Source of the DNA: Alphaproteobacteria bacterium
GTDB taxonomy: Bacteria > Pseudomonadota > Alphaproteobacteria > ATCC43930 > CGMCC-115725
Length of the DNA: 5,917 nucleotides
Direction of reading: 5' to 3'
NCBI GenBank assembly: GCA_005888425.1
Contig: VAZF01000086.1
Coordinates: forward strand, 1-5,917
Under the pieces are notes generated by a model, which had not been told where the DNA came from, ran no database searches, and saw nothing but the letters and a program-made list of their open reading frames with translations. This document shows positions 1 through 5,830 of the stretch, one piece after another. The position numbers and the translations under genes were made by a program. The first letter of the stretch is position 1, and every line of letters begins with the position of its first letter.

Positions 1-490
1 CGATCGCGCGGTGAAACGCGAAATCTTCCTCGATAGCCGCTTCGCCGCGCCGCAGCGCCTTATCGATCCTCGCCAATGCCTGCGCGATCCGGCGCCGCGC
101 CTTTGCCGAGCCGCGGCTCGCGGCAAGCACCGCCGCCTCGACCTCGACGCTGGCCCTCAATTCCATGATCTCGAGCACCTCGGCGATCGAGGGCAACCCG
201 TCGAGCGCGAGGCGGAACGGACGCCGGTCGGCATCGGGCGCGACAAACGCGCCGGCGCCCTGGCGCGTCACGACGAGACCGTCGGCGCGCAAGGCGGCGA
301 CCGCCTCGCGCACGACCGTGCGACTGACGCCCATCGCGGCGACCATTTCCTGCTCGGTCGGCAATTTGGCACCGGGCGCCAGCTTGGCGCCGGCGATGTG
401 CGCAGCGATCCGCTCGGCGATCTCGCGGCTCAAATTTCGCGGCGGCGCGACCGGCTGTAGAACGAGACCGGCGTCGCTGTGCTTTGGCAC
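1..490 (-). CDS. GntR-family (FadR/FCD subfamily) transcriptional regulator, 3' end outside window
   Basis: Reading the minus strand from a GTG at 490 gives 163 open codons that run off the left edge, so the C-terminus is missing. Residues about 18-85 form a GntR winged helix-turn-helix: LPTEQEMVAAMGVSRTVVRE is the recognition region, and ADGLVVTRQGAGAFV is the wing. From about residue 101 an FCD ligand-binding domain begins (EVLEIMELRASVEVEAAVLA), followed by EDFAFHRAI, whose Asp156 and His160 match the D..FH motif that contributes metal ligands in many FCD proteins. Such proteins usually bind a small carboxylate and release DNA. The gene is divergent from a TRAP transporter operon, so local control of uptake is the natural inference. 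The start is uncertain: there is no Shine-Dalgarno sequence before the GTG. An in-frame TTG at 505-503 is the only alternative before an upstream stop, so the mRNA may be leaderless or have a very short leader. Confidence 0.9.
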   Translation of the reverse strand, partial: MPKHSDAGLVLQPVAPPRNLSREIAERIAAHIAGAKLAPGAKLPTEQEMVAAMGVSRTVVREAVAALRADGLVVTRQGAGAFVAPDADRRPFRLALDGLPSIAEVLEIMELRASVEVEAAVLAASRGSAKARRRIAQALARIDKALRRGEAAIEEDFAFHRAI

Positions 491-498
491 GGTTGGGC

Positions 499-526
499 TC
501 GACAATTTATCTGGTTATCATATAAA
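499..526 (+). promoter_or_regulatory. Putative sigma70-type promoter of the TRAP operon
   Basis: A -35-like TCGACA (499-504, 5 of 6 to consensus) is separated by 16 bp from a -10-like TATAAA (521-526, 5 of 6). It lies in the divergent gap about 70 bp upstream of the binding-protein start. The AT-rich patch stands out in GC-rich surroundings. The transcription start would fall near 533. This is seen by eye only and has not been tested. Confidence 0.55.
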
Positions 527-527
527 T
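505..527. promoter_or_regulatory. 23-bp palindrome, candidate GntR/FCD operator
   Basis: The sequence starts ATTTAT and ends ATAAAT, with core TGGTTATCA. Centred on 516, nine of eleven arm pairs are complementary. FCD-subfamily GntR regulators commonly bind short palindromes with a TGGT...ACCA-like core, which the left half fits (TGGT) and the right half fits less well (ATCA). The site exactly fills the spacer and -10 of the rightward promoter. It is also just upstream of the regulator's own start at 490. Binding would therefore be expected to repress the TRAP operon and probably the regulator itself. The palindrome is seen directly; its role is inferred. Confidence 0.6.
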
Positions 528-582
528 CTGCCATTCGAGGTTCTGCCGGTCAACCGCCGCGCGCGCGTGCCGGCCGCCAGAA

Positions 583-590
583 GGGGAGGA
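583..590 (+). promoter_or_regulatory. Strong Shine-Dalgarno sequence of the TRAP binding-protein gene
   Basis: GGGGAGGA lies 7 bases before the ATG at 598. It decides between that ATG and another at 591, which is in a different frame and would touch the Shine-Dalgarno sequence. The 598 frame encodes the binding protein with an intact signal peptide. The strength of the site fits the need for abundant binding protein. Confidence 0.75.
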
Positions 591-597
591 ATGCCAC

Positions 598-1593
598 ATG
601 AGAAGACGCGATTTGCTCAGTACGGCTGGGGCTGTCCTCGTGAGCGGCGCTATCGGGGGACATCGCGCCGCGGCGCAAGACAAGAAAGTGCTGAAGGCCT
701 CGGATGTGCACCCCGAAGGCTATCCGACCGTGCAGGCGGTCGAGAACATGAGCAAGAAGCTCGACCAGGCGACCAACGGGCGCCTTTCGATCCAGATGTA
801 CGCCTCGATGCAATTGGGCGGCGAGAAGGAGGTCATCGAGCAGGCGCAGGTCGGCGCGATCCAGTTCGCGCGCGTCAGCGTCGGGACGCTCGGCCCCGTT
901 GTCGACGATCTCAATGTGCTGAATCTGCCGTTCGTGTTTCGCGACGTGGCTCACATGCGGAAGGTCGTCGACGGCGCCATCGGGCAGCAGTTGCTCGACA
1001 AGGTGACCGCCAACCCCAACGCAAAGCTCGTGGGGCTGTGCTGGATGGATGCCGGCGCGCGCAGCTTTTACGACACGAAGCGGCCGATCAAGAGCATCGC
1101 CGATTTGAAGGGGCTCAAGATCCGCGTCATCGGCAATCCGATCTTCGTCGACATGGCGAACGCGCTTGGCGCGAACGGCGTCGCGATGGGTTACGACCAG
1201 GTATTCAGCGCGCTGCAGACCGGCGTCATCGATGGCGCCGAGAACAATCCGCCGAGCTTTGTCTTCGACAACCATTACCAGGTCGCCAAGTTCTACAGCG
1301 ACAGCCAGCACCTGATCGTGCCGGAGATGCTGGTCTATTCCAAATCCGGCTGGGAGCAGCTGCCGCCGGACGACCAGGCTCTGCTCAAAAAACTGTCACG
1401 TGAGACGCAGGCTGATGCGCGCGACCTGTGGGACAAGAAAGAGGCCGATGCCTTCGACCGGATGAAGAGCGGCAATATCGAGATCAATCACATCGCCGAC
1501 AAGAAGCCGTTCCAGGACGCGGTGAAGCCGGTCTGGGACAAATACGGCAGCAAGTTCACCGATCTGATCAAGCAGATCCAAGCTGTGAGCTGA
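598..1593 (+). CDS. TRAP transporter periplasmic substrate-binding protein, DctP family
   Basis: The protein has 331 residues, normal for the family. It captures a substrate in the periplasm and delivers it to the DctQ/DctM membrane subunits encoded next. Residues 1-26 are a signal peptide with an arginine cluster (MRRRDLL), a hydrophobic stretch and an AAAQ end, possibly Tat-type. Family landmarks follow: ASDVHPEGYPTVQAVENM at 34-51, GARSFY at 153-158, the hallmark DLKGLKIRV at 169-177, and GVIDGAENNPPSF at 209-221. Arg155, Arg176 and Asn216 have nearly the same spacing as Arg127, Arg147 and Asn187 of the sialic acid binder SiaP (as I recall them). Arg176 would be the carboxylate-clamping arginine. 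The substrate is thus likely an organic or sugar acid, but the exact compound cannot be read from the sequence. The name dctP refers only to the family; C4-dicarboxylate transport is not implied. Confidence 0.93.
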   Translation: MRRRDLLSTAGAVLVSGAIGGHRAAAQDKKVLKASDVHPEGYPTVQAVENMSKKLDQATNGRLSIQMYASMQLGGEKEVIEQAQVGAIQFARVSVGTLGPVVDDLNVLNLPFVFRDVAHMRKVVDGAIGQQLLDKVTANPNAKLVGLCWMDAGARSFYDTKRPIKSIADLKGLKIRVIGNPIFVDMANALGANGVAMGYDQVFSALQTGVIDGAENNPPSFVFDNHYQVAKFYSDSQHLIVPEMLVYSKSGWEQLPPDDQALLKKLSRETQADARDLWDKKEADAFDRMKSGNIEINHIADKKPFQDAVKPVWDKYGSKFTDLIKQIQAVS

Positions 1594-1634
1594 CTCGATC
1601 GGCGTTTCTTGTTGCTTGGAAATGCCCTCAAATT

Positions 1635-1714
1635 GTCGTCCCGGCGAAAGCCGGGACCCATTTTTCCGCCGCTCGTGCGACTGCCCAGCGGGTCCCGGCT
1701 TTTGCCGGGACGAC
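1635..1714. repeat. Palindromic intergenic repeat (REP/MITE-like) inside the TRAP operon
   Basis: Two 25-bp arms (1635-1659 and 1690-1714) are inverted copies with one mismatch, separated by 30 bp. Each arm is also a hairpin by itself: an 8-bp stem GTCCCGGC/GCCGGGAC with loop GAAA (1638-1657) or TTTT (1692-1711). In RNA the first forms a GNRA-type tetraloop. The spurious reading on the plus strand contains VVPAKAGTH and RVPAFAGTT, words I recognise from dispersed repeats of many alphaproteobacterial genomes. The element occupies most of the 140-bp gap between the binding-protein gene and the small membrane-subunit gene. No U-tract follows, so it is not a standard terminator, but it could protect upstream mRNA from 3' decay or attenuate downstream expression. 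No target-site duplication is evident. Confidence 0.85.
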
Positions 1715-1733
1715 GGATAGGGAATTCCGCCTG

Positions 1734-2300
1734 ATGTCCTCCAAGATCGCGGCGAATGACTTACGCGAACCCGAGCCGCAAGAGCGCGCGCCGGCATCGC
1801 CGCTGCGGCGGGCGATGGATGTGCTGTATCGGGCCTGCGCGATTATCGCCGGCTCGGCGCTCGTGTTGATCTCGCTCGTCGTGCCGTGGGGCGTCTACAC
1901 GCGCTATGTCCTGGAGAGCGCCGCGTCTTGGCCGGAGCCGATGGCGATCCTTCTCAGCATCGTGCTGACCTTCTTTGGCGCGGCGGTGTGCTACCGCGCC
2001 GGCGTCCATATGCGGGTGACCGTGGCGCGCGACCTGCTGCCGCCCTTGTTGCGGCGCGCTGTCGATCTGATCGCCGAGGGGCTGATGGCGTTGGTCAGCA
2101 TCTTCATGGTCGTGTGGGGCGCGCGGCTCGTTGCCGCGACATGGCAGCAGGTCATCGCCGAATTCCCGTTTCTGTCGGTTGGCGCGACCTATCTGCCGAT
2201 CCCGATCGGCGGCGCGGTGACGTTGCTGTTCATCATCGAGCGCCAGCTGATCGGGCCGCCGCCGCAGCTGACCGACTGGCGCAGCGCGGCGCCGGACTAG
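1734..2300 (+). CDS. TRAP transporter small membrane subunit, DctQ family
   Basis: The protein has 188 residues, within the DctQ range. It pairs with the large subunit in the inner membrane. Four hydrophobic segments are visible, at about 30-52, 69-90, 106-130 and 150-168, the usual four-helix plan. Recognisable family patches are VVPWGVYTRYVLE at 49-61, a Trp-Pro-Glu pair before helix 2, and RAGVHMRVTV at 88-97, matching the GxHIRVD-like segment of DctQ proteins. The start at ATG 1734 follows a modest AGGGA (1719-1723) right after the palindromic repeat. It gives a charged, proline-rich N-tail of about 27 residues. An internal ATG at 1815 would remove that tail and still keep all four helices, so the start is not certain. 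Only 4 bp separate its stop from the next gene. Confidence 0.9.
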   Translation: MSSKIAANDLREPEPQERAPASPLRRAMDVLYRACAIIAGSALVLISLVVPWGVYTRYVLESAASWPEPMAILLSIVLTFFGAAVCYRAGVHMRVTVARDLLPPLLRRAVDLIAEGLMALVSIFMVVWGARLVAATWQQVIAEFPFLSVGATYLPIPIGGAVTLLFIIERQLIGPPPQLTDWRSAAPD

Positions 2301-2304
2301 GGCA

Positions 2305-3594
2305 ATGGACGCGCTGATCGTCATCGGCGGGCTCTTGCTCGCGATCGCGCTGGGCGTACCGATCGCCTATGCGCTCGCCTTGGCGGCCTTGGCCGGCGCG
2401 TGGTGGATCGGCATCCCGACCGAAGCGGTCATGCTGCAGATCTCGAGCGGGGTCAGCAAATTCGCGATGCTGACGATCCCGTTCTTTGTGCTGGCCGGCG
2501 CAATCATGGCGGAAGGCGGCATGGCGCGCCGGCTTGTCGCCTTTGCCAATGTCCTCGTCGGGCTGTTGCGGCTGCGGGGCGGGCTGTCGCTCGTCAACAT
2601 CATGGCGACGACGTTCATGAGCGGCATCTCGGGGTCATCGGTGGCCGACGTGTCGGCGATCGGCTCGGTGATGATCCCGCAGATGGAGAAATCGGGTTAC
2701 CCACGCGTCTTCTCGACCAATGTGACGATCGCCGCCTCGGTGCAGGGCCTCCTGGTGCCGCCAAGCCATAACGCGGTCATCTATTCGCTGGCGACCGGCG
2801 GCACGATTTCGATTGCGAGCCTCTTCATGGCCGGGGTCATGCCGGGGCTACTGCTCGGCATATCGCTGATGCTTCTCTGCGTCGTCTTGGCGTACCGGAA
2901 CGGACACCCGACTGGCGAAGCGGTGCCGCTGCGGGACGCGCTGAAGATCACAATTGACGCCGCGTGGGGGCTCATCACGCTGGTGATCATTCTCGGCGGC
3001 ATCCTTGGCGGCGTCTTCACCGCCATCGAGGCGGGGGCGGTCGCCTGCGTCTATGCCTTCTTCGTCACGATGTTTGTCTATCGCGACTATCGCTGGCGCG
3101 ATTTGCCGCTCTTGGTCTATCGGACGCTGCGCACCGTCGCGATGGTCATGATGCTGATCGCCTGTGCCGCCGCCGTCGGGTACATGATGGCGCTGATGCA
3201 GATGCCGGCGAAGATCACCGCCTTCTTCCTGACATTGTCGAGCAACAAATATGTGATCCTGCTGCTGATCAACGCTCTCTTGCTGGTGCTCGGATGCCTC
3301 GTCGATATGGCGCCGTCGATCCTGATCACGACGCCGATTCTGCTCCCCGTCGTTATGAAGTTCGGCGTCGACCCTGTGCATTTCGGCATGATCATGCTGA
3401 TGAACCTGGGGATCGGCCTCTGCCATCCGCCGGTCGGCGCGACCTTGTTTGTCGGCTGCGCCGTCGGCCGCGTCCGGATGGAGGACGTCATGCGGCAGAT
3501 CTGGCCGTTCTACGGCGTCATGTTCCTGGTGCTGATGGCGGTCACCTACATCCCCGCAATATCGCTGTGGTTGCCGCGCGCCCTCTCTCTTTGA
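2305..3594 (+). CDS. TRAP transporter large membrane subunit, DctM family
   Basis: The protein has 429 residues, typical of DctM. This is the channel-forming, ion-coupled subunit that moves substrate from the binding protein across the inner membrane; characterised TRAP systems use the sodium gradient. It is hydrophobic throughout, with many helices. Signature patches are TFMSGISGSSVADVSAIG (103-120), GLLVPPSHNAVIYSLA (148-163), TAIEAGAVACVYAFFV (239-254), DMAPSILITTPILLPV (334-349) and NLGIGLCHPPVGATLFVG (367-384). The two Pro-containing re-entrant patches, near 151 and 375, are in equivalent places in the two halves. The start at 2305 lies 4 bp after the stop of the small subunit and has little Shine-Dalgarno of its own (AGGG directly adjacent), so translation is probably coupled. 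I see no clear terminator after its stop. Confidence 0.95.
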   Translation: MDALIVIGGLLLAIALGVPIAYALALAALAGAWWIGIPTEAVMLQISSGVSKFAMLTIPFFVLAGAIMAEGGMARRLVAFANVLVGLLRLRGGLSLVNIMATTFMSGISGSSVADVSAIGSVMIPQMEKSGYPRVFSTNVTIAASVQGLLVPPSHNAVIYSLATGGTISIASLFMAGVMPGLLLGISLMLLCVVLAYRNGHPTGEAVPLRDALKITIDAAWGLITLVIILGGILGGVFTAIEAGAVACVYAFFVTMFVYRDYRWRDLPLLVYRTLRTVAMVMMLIACAAAVGYMMALMQMPAKITAFFLTLSSNKYVILLLINALLLVLGCLVDMAPSILITTPILLPVVMKFGVDPVHFGMIMLMNLGIGLCHPPVGATLFVGCAVGRVRMEDVMRQIWPFYGVMFLVLMAVTYIPAISLWLPRALSL

Positions 3595-3642
3595 GTGTTG
3601 GCGTCCTGACTGTTGCCGCTCTGAGCGTCGCCGCCGCACATA

Positions 3643-3670
3643 TTGAAAAATTAACCCTCTCCGTGATAAG
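3643..3670 (+). promoter_or_regulatory. Putative promoter of the cell-wall gene cluster
   Basis: A -35-like TTGAAA (3643-3648, 5 of 6) and a weaker -10-like GATAAG (3665-3670, 4 of 6) are spaced by 16 bp in a locally AT-rich part of the 106-bp gap after the TRAP operon. It would give a leader of about 25 bases before the transglycosylase. The gap has no obvious rho-independent terminator, so some read-through from the transporter genes remains possible. Confidence 0.4.
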
Positions 3671-3700
3671 CAAGCGCGGGGGAAGAACAGCAGCGGGGGC

Positions 3701-4699
3701 ATGTCGATGATGCCTTTCCGCCCGAGCCGCCGAGCCTTGCTCGCTGCGGCTCCGCTATTGGCCTTGCCGCTGGGGGGCGGACGGGCGATAGGCGCGGAAA
3801 GCGATTTCAGCAGTTTTCTCGCCGGACTGCGGCGCGATGCGCTCGCGCAGGGTGTCCGGCCAGGGACGGTCGATCTCGCCTTCCGATATATCCAGTTTTT
3901 GCCGCGCGTCATCGAGCTCGACCAGCATCAGCCCGATCACACGCTGACATTCGCCGATTTCATCACGAAAGTGGTCAACCCGCAGCGAATCGAGGATGCG
4001 CGACGGAACCTGGCCGAGAATTTGGGTCTGCTGCAGCGCGTGCAGCAGCGCTTCGGCGTGCAGCCGCGCTTTATCGTCGCGCTGTGGGGCGTCGAAAGCG
4101 ATTTCGGCAAGACCCAGGGTAGCTACTCGGTGCCGGCGGCGCTCGCGACGCTCGCCTATGAGGGGCGGCGCGGGCCGATGTTCCGCGGCGAGCTGATCAC
4201 CTCTCTGAAGATTATCGATCAGGGCCATATCCGCGCCGACAACATGCTCGGCTCCTGGGCCGGCGCGATGGGGCAATGCCAGTTCATGCCGTCGACCTTT
4301 CTCAGCTATGCCGTCGATTTCGACGGTGATGGACGGCGCGACATCTGGAACAATCGCGGCGATGTCCTGGGCTCGATCGCCAATTATCTGGCGCGCCTGG
4401 GCTGGCGCGGCTCTGAGAGCTGGGGGAGCGAGGTGGCGGTGCCCAGCAATTTCGACACGCGGCTTGCTGGGCTCGAAAGCCGGCGGCCGCTCGGCGACTG
4501 GATACGGATGGGCGTGCGTTCGGTCGGGGCGCCATTGACCGGGCGCGAGGCCGCGGACGCGTCGCTGCTGTTGCCGGATGGTCCGGGCGGACGCGCGTTA
4601 CTGGTTTTTGACAATTTCCGCGCGACGATGAAGTGGAACAAATCGGTCAAGTTCGCCGCCTCGGTCGGAATGATCGCCGACGGGGTCGAGAGAGGCTAG
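3701..4699 (+). CDS. Lytic murein transglycosylase, MltB family
   Basis: The enzyme cleaves the MurNAc-GlcNAc bond of peptidoglycan, forming 1,6-anhydro-MurNAc ends, in the periplasm. The protein has 332 residues. Residues 1-32 are a signal peptide with SRRALLAAAPLLALPLG (9-25), resembling a Tat motif, ending near AIGAES. There is no lipobox, so it is soluble rather than a lipoprotein like E. coli MltB. Family landmarks are FIVALWGVESDFGKTQGSYS (124-143), with Glu132 as the probable catalytic acid, and GSWAGAMGQCQFMPSTF (184-200). DFDGDGRRDIW (206-216) resembles the EF-hand-like calcium loop, and DNFRATMKWNKSVKFAASVG (304-323) is the typical end. There is no C-terminal peptidoglycan-binding domain, unlike many relatives. 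Cys193 sits where Thr or Pro is more usual. ATGs at 3701, 3707 and 3710 are in frame; GGGGG at 3695-3699 is better spaced for 3707 or 3710, so the start may shift by two or three codons. Confidence 0.92.
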   Translation: MSMMPFRPSRRALLAAAPLLALPLGGGRAIGAESDFSSFLAGLRRDALAQGVRPGTVDLAFRYIQFLPRVIELDQHQPDHTLTFADFITKVVNPQRIEDARRNLAENLGLLQRVQQRFGVQPRFIVALWGVESDFGKTQGSYSVPAALATLAYEGRRGPMFRGELITSLKIIDQGHIRADNMLGSWAGAMGQCQFMPSTFLSYAVDFDGDGRRDIWNNRGDVLGSIANYLARLGWRGSESWGSEVAVPSNFDTRLAGLESRRPLGDWIRMGVRSVGAPLTGREAADASLLLPDGPGGRALLVFDNFRATMKWNKSVKFAASVGMIADGVERG

Positions 4700-4715
4700 A
4701 CACCGGAACATTGCC

Positions 4716-5807
4716 ATGCGCGTCCAGGGGGGAACGGGGCGCCAGAACAGCCGGCCGGGGGAACTCGCGCTTCTGGTTGCGCTCGGCTTTATCCTCGCCG
4801 GCTGCTCGTCTTCCGGGCCGCAATCCAGCGAGCATCACAGCGCCGGCTATCATCGCGGCCAGCCTTCCTACAAGGTCGGCTCGCCCTATCAGATCAACGG
4901 CAAGTGGTACACGCCGCAGGTCGATTACGGCTATGACGAGACCGGGCTGGCCTCGTGGTATGGCGCGGCGTTCGACGGCCAGGCGACGGCCAATGGCGAG
5001 GTCTTCAATCTGAACGAGCTGTCGGCGGCGCATAAGACATTGCCCCTGCCGAGCGTCGTCGAGGTGACCAATTTGCAGAACGGCCGGTCGCTACGGCTGC
5101 GCGTCAACGATCGCGGGCCCTATGTCGACCGCCGGATTCTCGATGTGTCGCGGCGCGCCGCCCAGTTGCTCGGCTTCGAGATGGCCGGCACGACACCGGT
5201 CCGCGTCCGCATTCTCAAGGACGAGAGCATCCAGGTCGCGGAAGCAGCGAAGCGCGGCCAGAGCGGCTCGGTCCAACTCGCCGCAGCGGCTCCCGCACCG
5301 TCGCCCCGGCCGGTGCCTCCACCGCCGCCCTTGATGACATCGCCGCCGCCGCAATTCGCAGCGGCGCCGCCGCCGGAGCCTGCTCCGCCGCCGATGCGCG
5401 AGCCGCCGCCGATGCGCGAGCCGTCGCCACAACTCGCGATGGCCGCCGCACCGCCGCCGCAAGAGTTGGCTGCACCGCGTCCTCACTGGCCGTCGCTGAT
5501 CAGCCCGGCGCATGCCGAAACCTTGCCGCCACCGATCGCCGCGCACCCTCGGGCAATCGTAATGGCGGGTTCGACTTCCGGGCGGATCTTCATACAAGCC
5601 GGCGCGTTTGCGATGCCGGAGAATGCGCAGCGCGTCCGCGCCCGGATCGCCACCCTCGGCAATGTGCAGGTCGTGCCGGCCGAGGTGAACGGGACCGCCC
5701 TTTACCGCGTTCGTCTCGGGCCGGTGACGAACGAGGCAGAGGCGGACCGGTTGTTAAATAAGGTTGTCGGCAGCGGTTATCCGACCGCGCGTATCGTCTC
5801 CGAATGA
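4716..5807 (+). CDS. rlpA: RlpA-like septal lipoprotein (DPBB lytic transglycosylase domain plus SPOR domain)
   Basis: The protein has 363 residues. Residues 1-30 are a lipoprotein signal peptide with lipobox LAGC and acceptor Cys30. Residues about 76-167 form the double-psi beta-barrel RlpA domain: GLASWYGAAFDGQATANGE, SAAHKTLPLPSVVEVTN and RVNDRGPYVDRRILDVS. Residues about 190-285 are a linker rich in Pro and Ala. Residues about 287-363 are a SPOR domain (RIFIQAGAF, then YRVRLGPVTNEAEADRLL), which binds stem-peptide-free glycan at division sites. In Pseudomonas aeruginosa RlpA cleaves such naked glycan. Glu95, His106 and Asp132 fit its important residues by spacing, but position 98 is Asn where Asp is usual. 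The gene lies 16 bp after the transglycosylase, so the two are probably one operon. The Shine-Dalgarno sequence is weak (GGAA about 8 bases before the ATG). A long lipoprotein linker and SPOR domain suit reaching from the outer membrane into the septal wall. Confidence 0.94.
   Translation: MRVQGGTGRQNSRPGELALLVALGFILAGCSSSGPQSSEHHSAGYHRGQPSYKVGSPYQINGKWYTPQVDYGYDETGLASWYGAAFDGQATANGEVFNLNELSAAHKTLPLPSVVEVTNLQNGRSLRLRVNDRGPYVDRRILDVSRRAAQLLGFEMAGTTPVRVRILKDESIQVAEAAKRGQSGSVQLAAAAPAPSPRPVPPPPPLMTSPPPQFAAAPPPEPAPPPMREPPPMREPSPQLAMAAAPPPQELAAPRPHWPSLISPAHAETLPPPIAAHPRAIVMAGSTSGRIFIQAGAFAMPENAQRVRARIATLGNVQVVPAEVNGTALYRVRLGPVTNEAEADRLLNKVVGSGYPTARIVSE
5385..5420 (+). repeat. Two perfect 18-bp tandem copies in the rlpA linker
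   Basis: The unit CCGCCGCCGATGCGCGAG occurs at 5385-5402 and 5403-5420 without mismatch. It encodes PPPMRE twice (residues 224-235) within the proline-rich linker. The repeat is in frame, so copy-number change would alter linker length without breaking the protein. Confidence 0.9.
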
Positions 5808-5830
5808 CCACCCGATTGCGGGAGCTCTTT

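Noticed and set aside
591..597. Alternative start ATG at 591 for the TRAP operon's first gene
   Set aside because: It is in another frame and directly abuts the Shine-Dalgarno sequence, while the ATG at 598 has ideal spacing and gives the family protein.
550..1311. Minus-strand open frame of 253 codons antisense to the binding-protein gene
   Set aside because: It has no recognisable domain or ribosome site and is fully explained by codon bias of the strongly supported DctP-family gene on the other strand.
165..1403. Long plus-strand open frame of 412 codons overlapping the regulator and the binding-protein gene
   Set aside because: It crosses the divergent promoter, reads antisense through the regulator and out of frame through the TRAP gene, and is Arg/Ala-rich nonsense typical of GC-rich shadow frames.
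1635..1714. Rho-independent terminator between the TRAP genes
   Set aside because: The hairpins are strong, but no U-tract follows the second arm. The five T's after the first arm (1661-1665) come 3 bases after the stem and are followed by GC-rich sequence. Partial termination at the first hairpin cannot be excluded, but repeat identity explains the structure better.
1635..1714. CRISPR repeat pair
   Set aside because: There are only two units, in inverted rather than direct orientation, with no spacer series and no cas gene.
2848..3912. Minus-strand open frame of 354 codons across the end of the DctM gene and the start of the transglycosylase
   Set aside because: It spans two well-supported genes and a promoter gap, and its composition (His/Gln/Arg/Asp-rich) is that of an antisense shadow.
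5091..5597. Minus-strand arginine-rich open frame opposite the rlpA linker
   Set aside because: Poly-Arg/Leu runs are the complement of the CCG-rich proline linker; there is no independent coding evidence.
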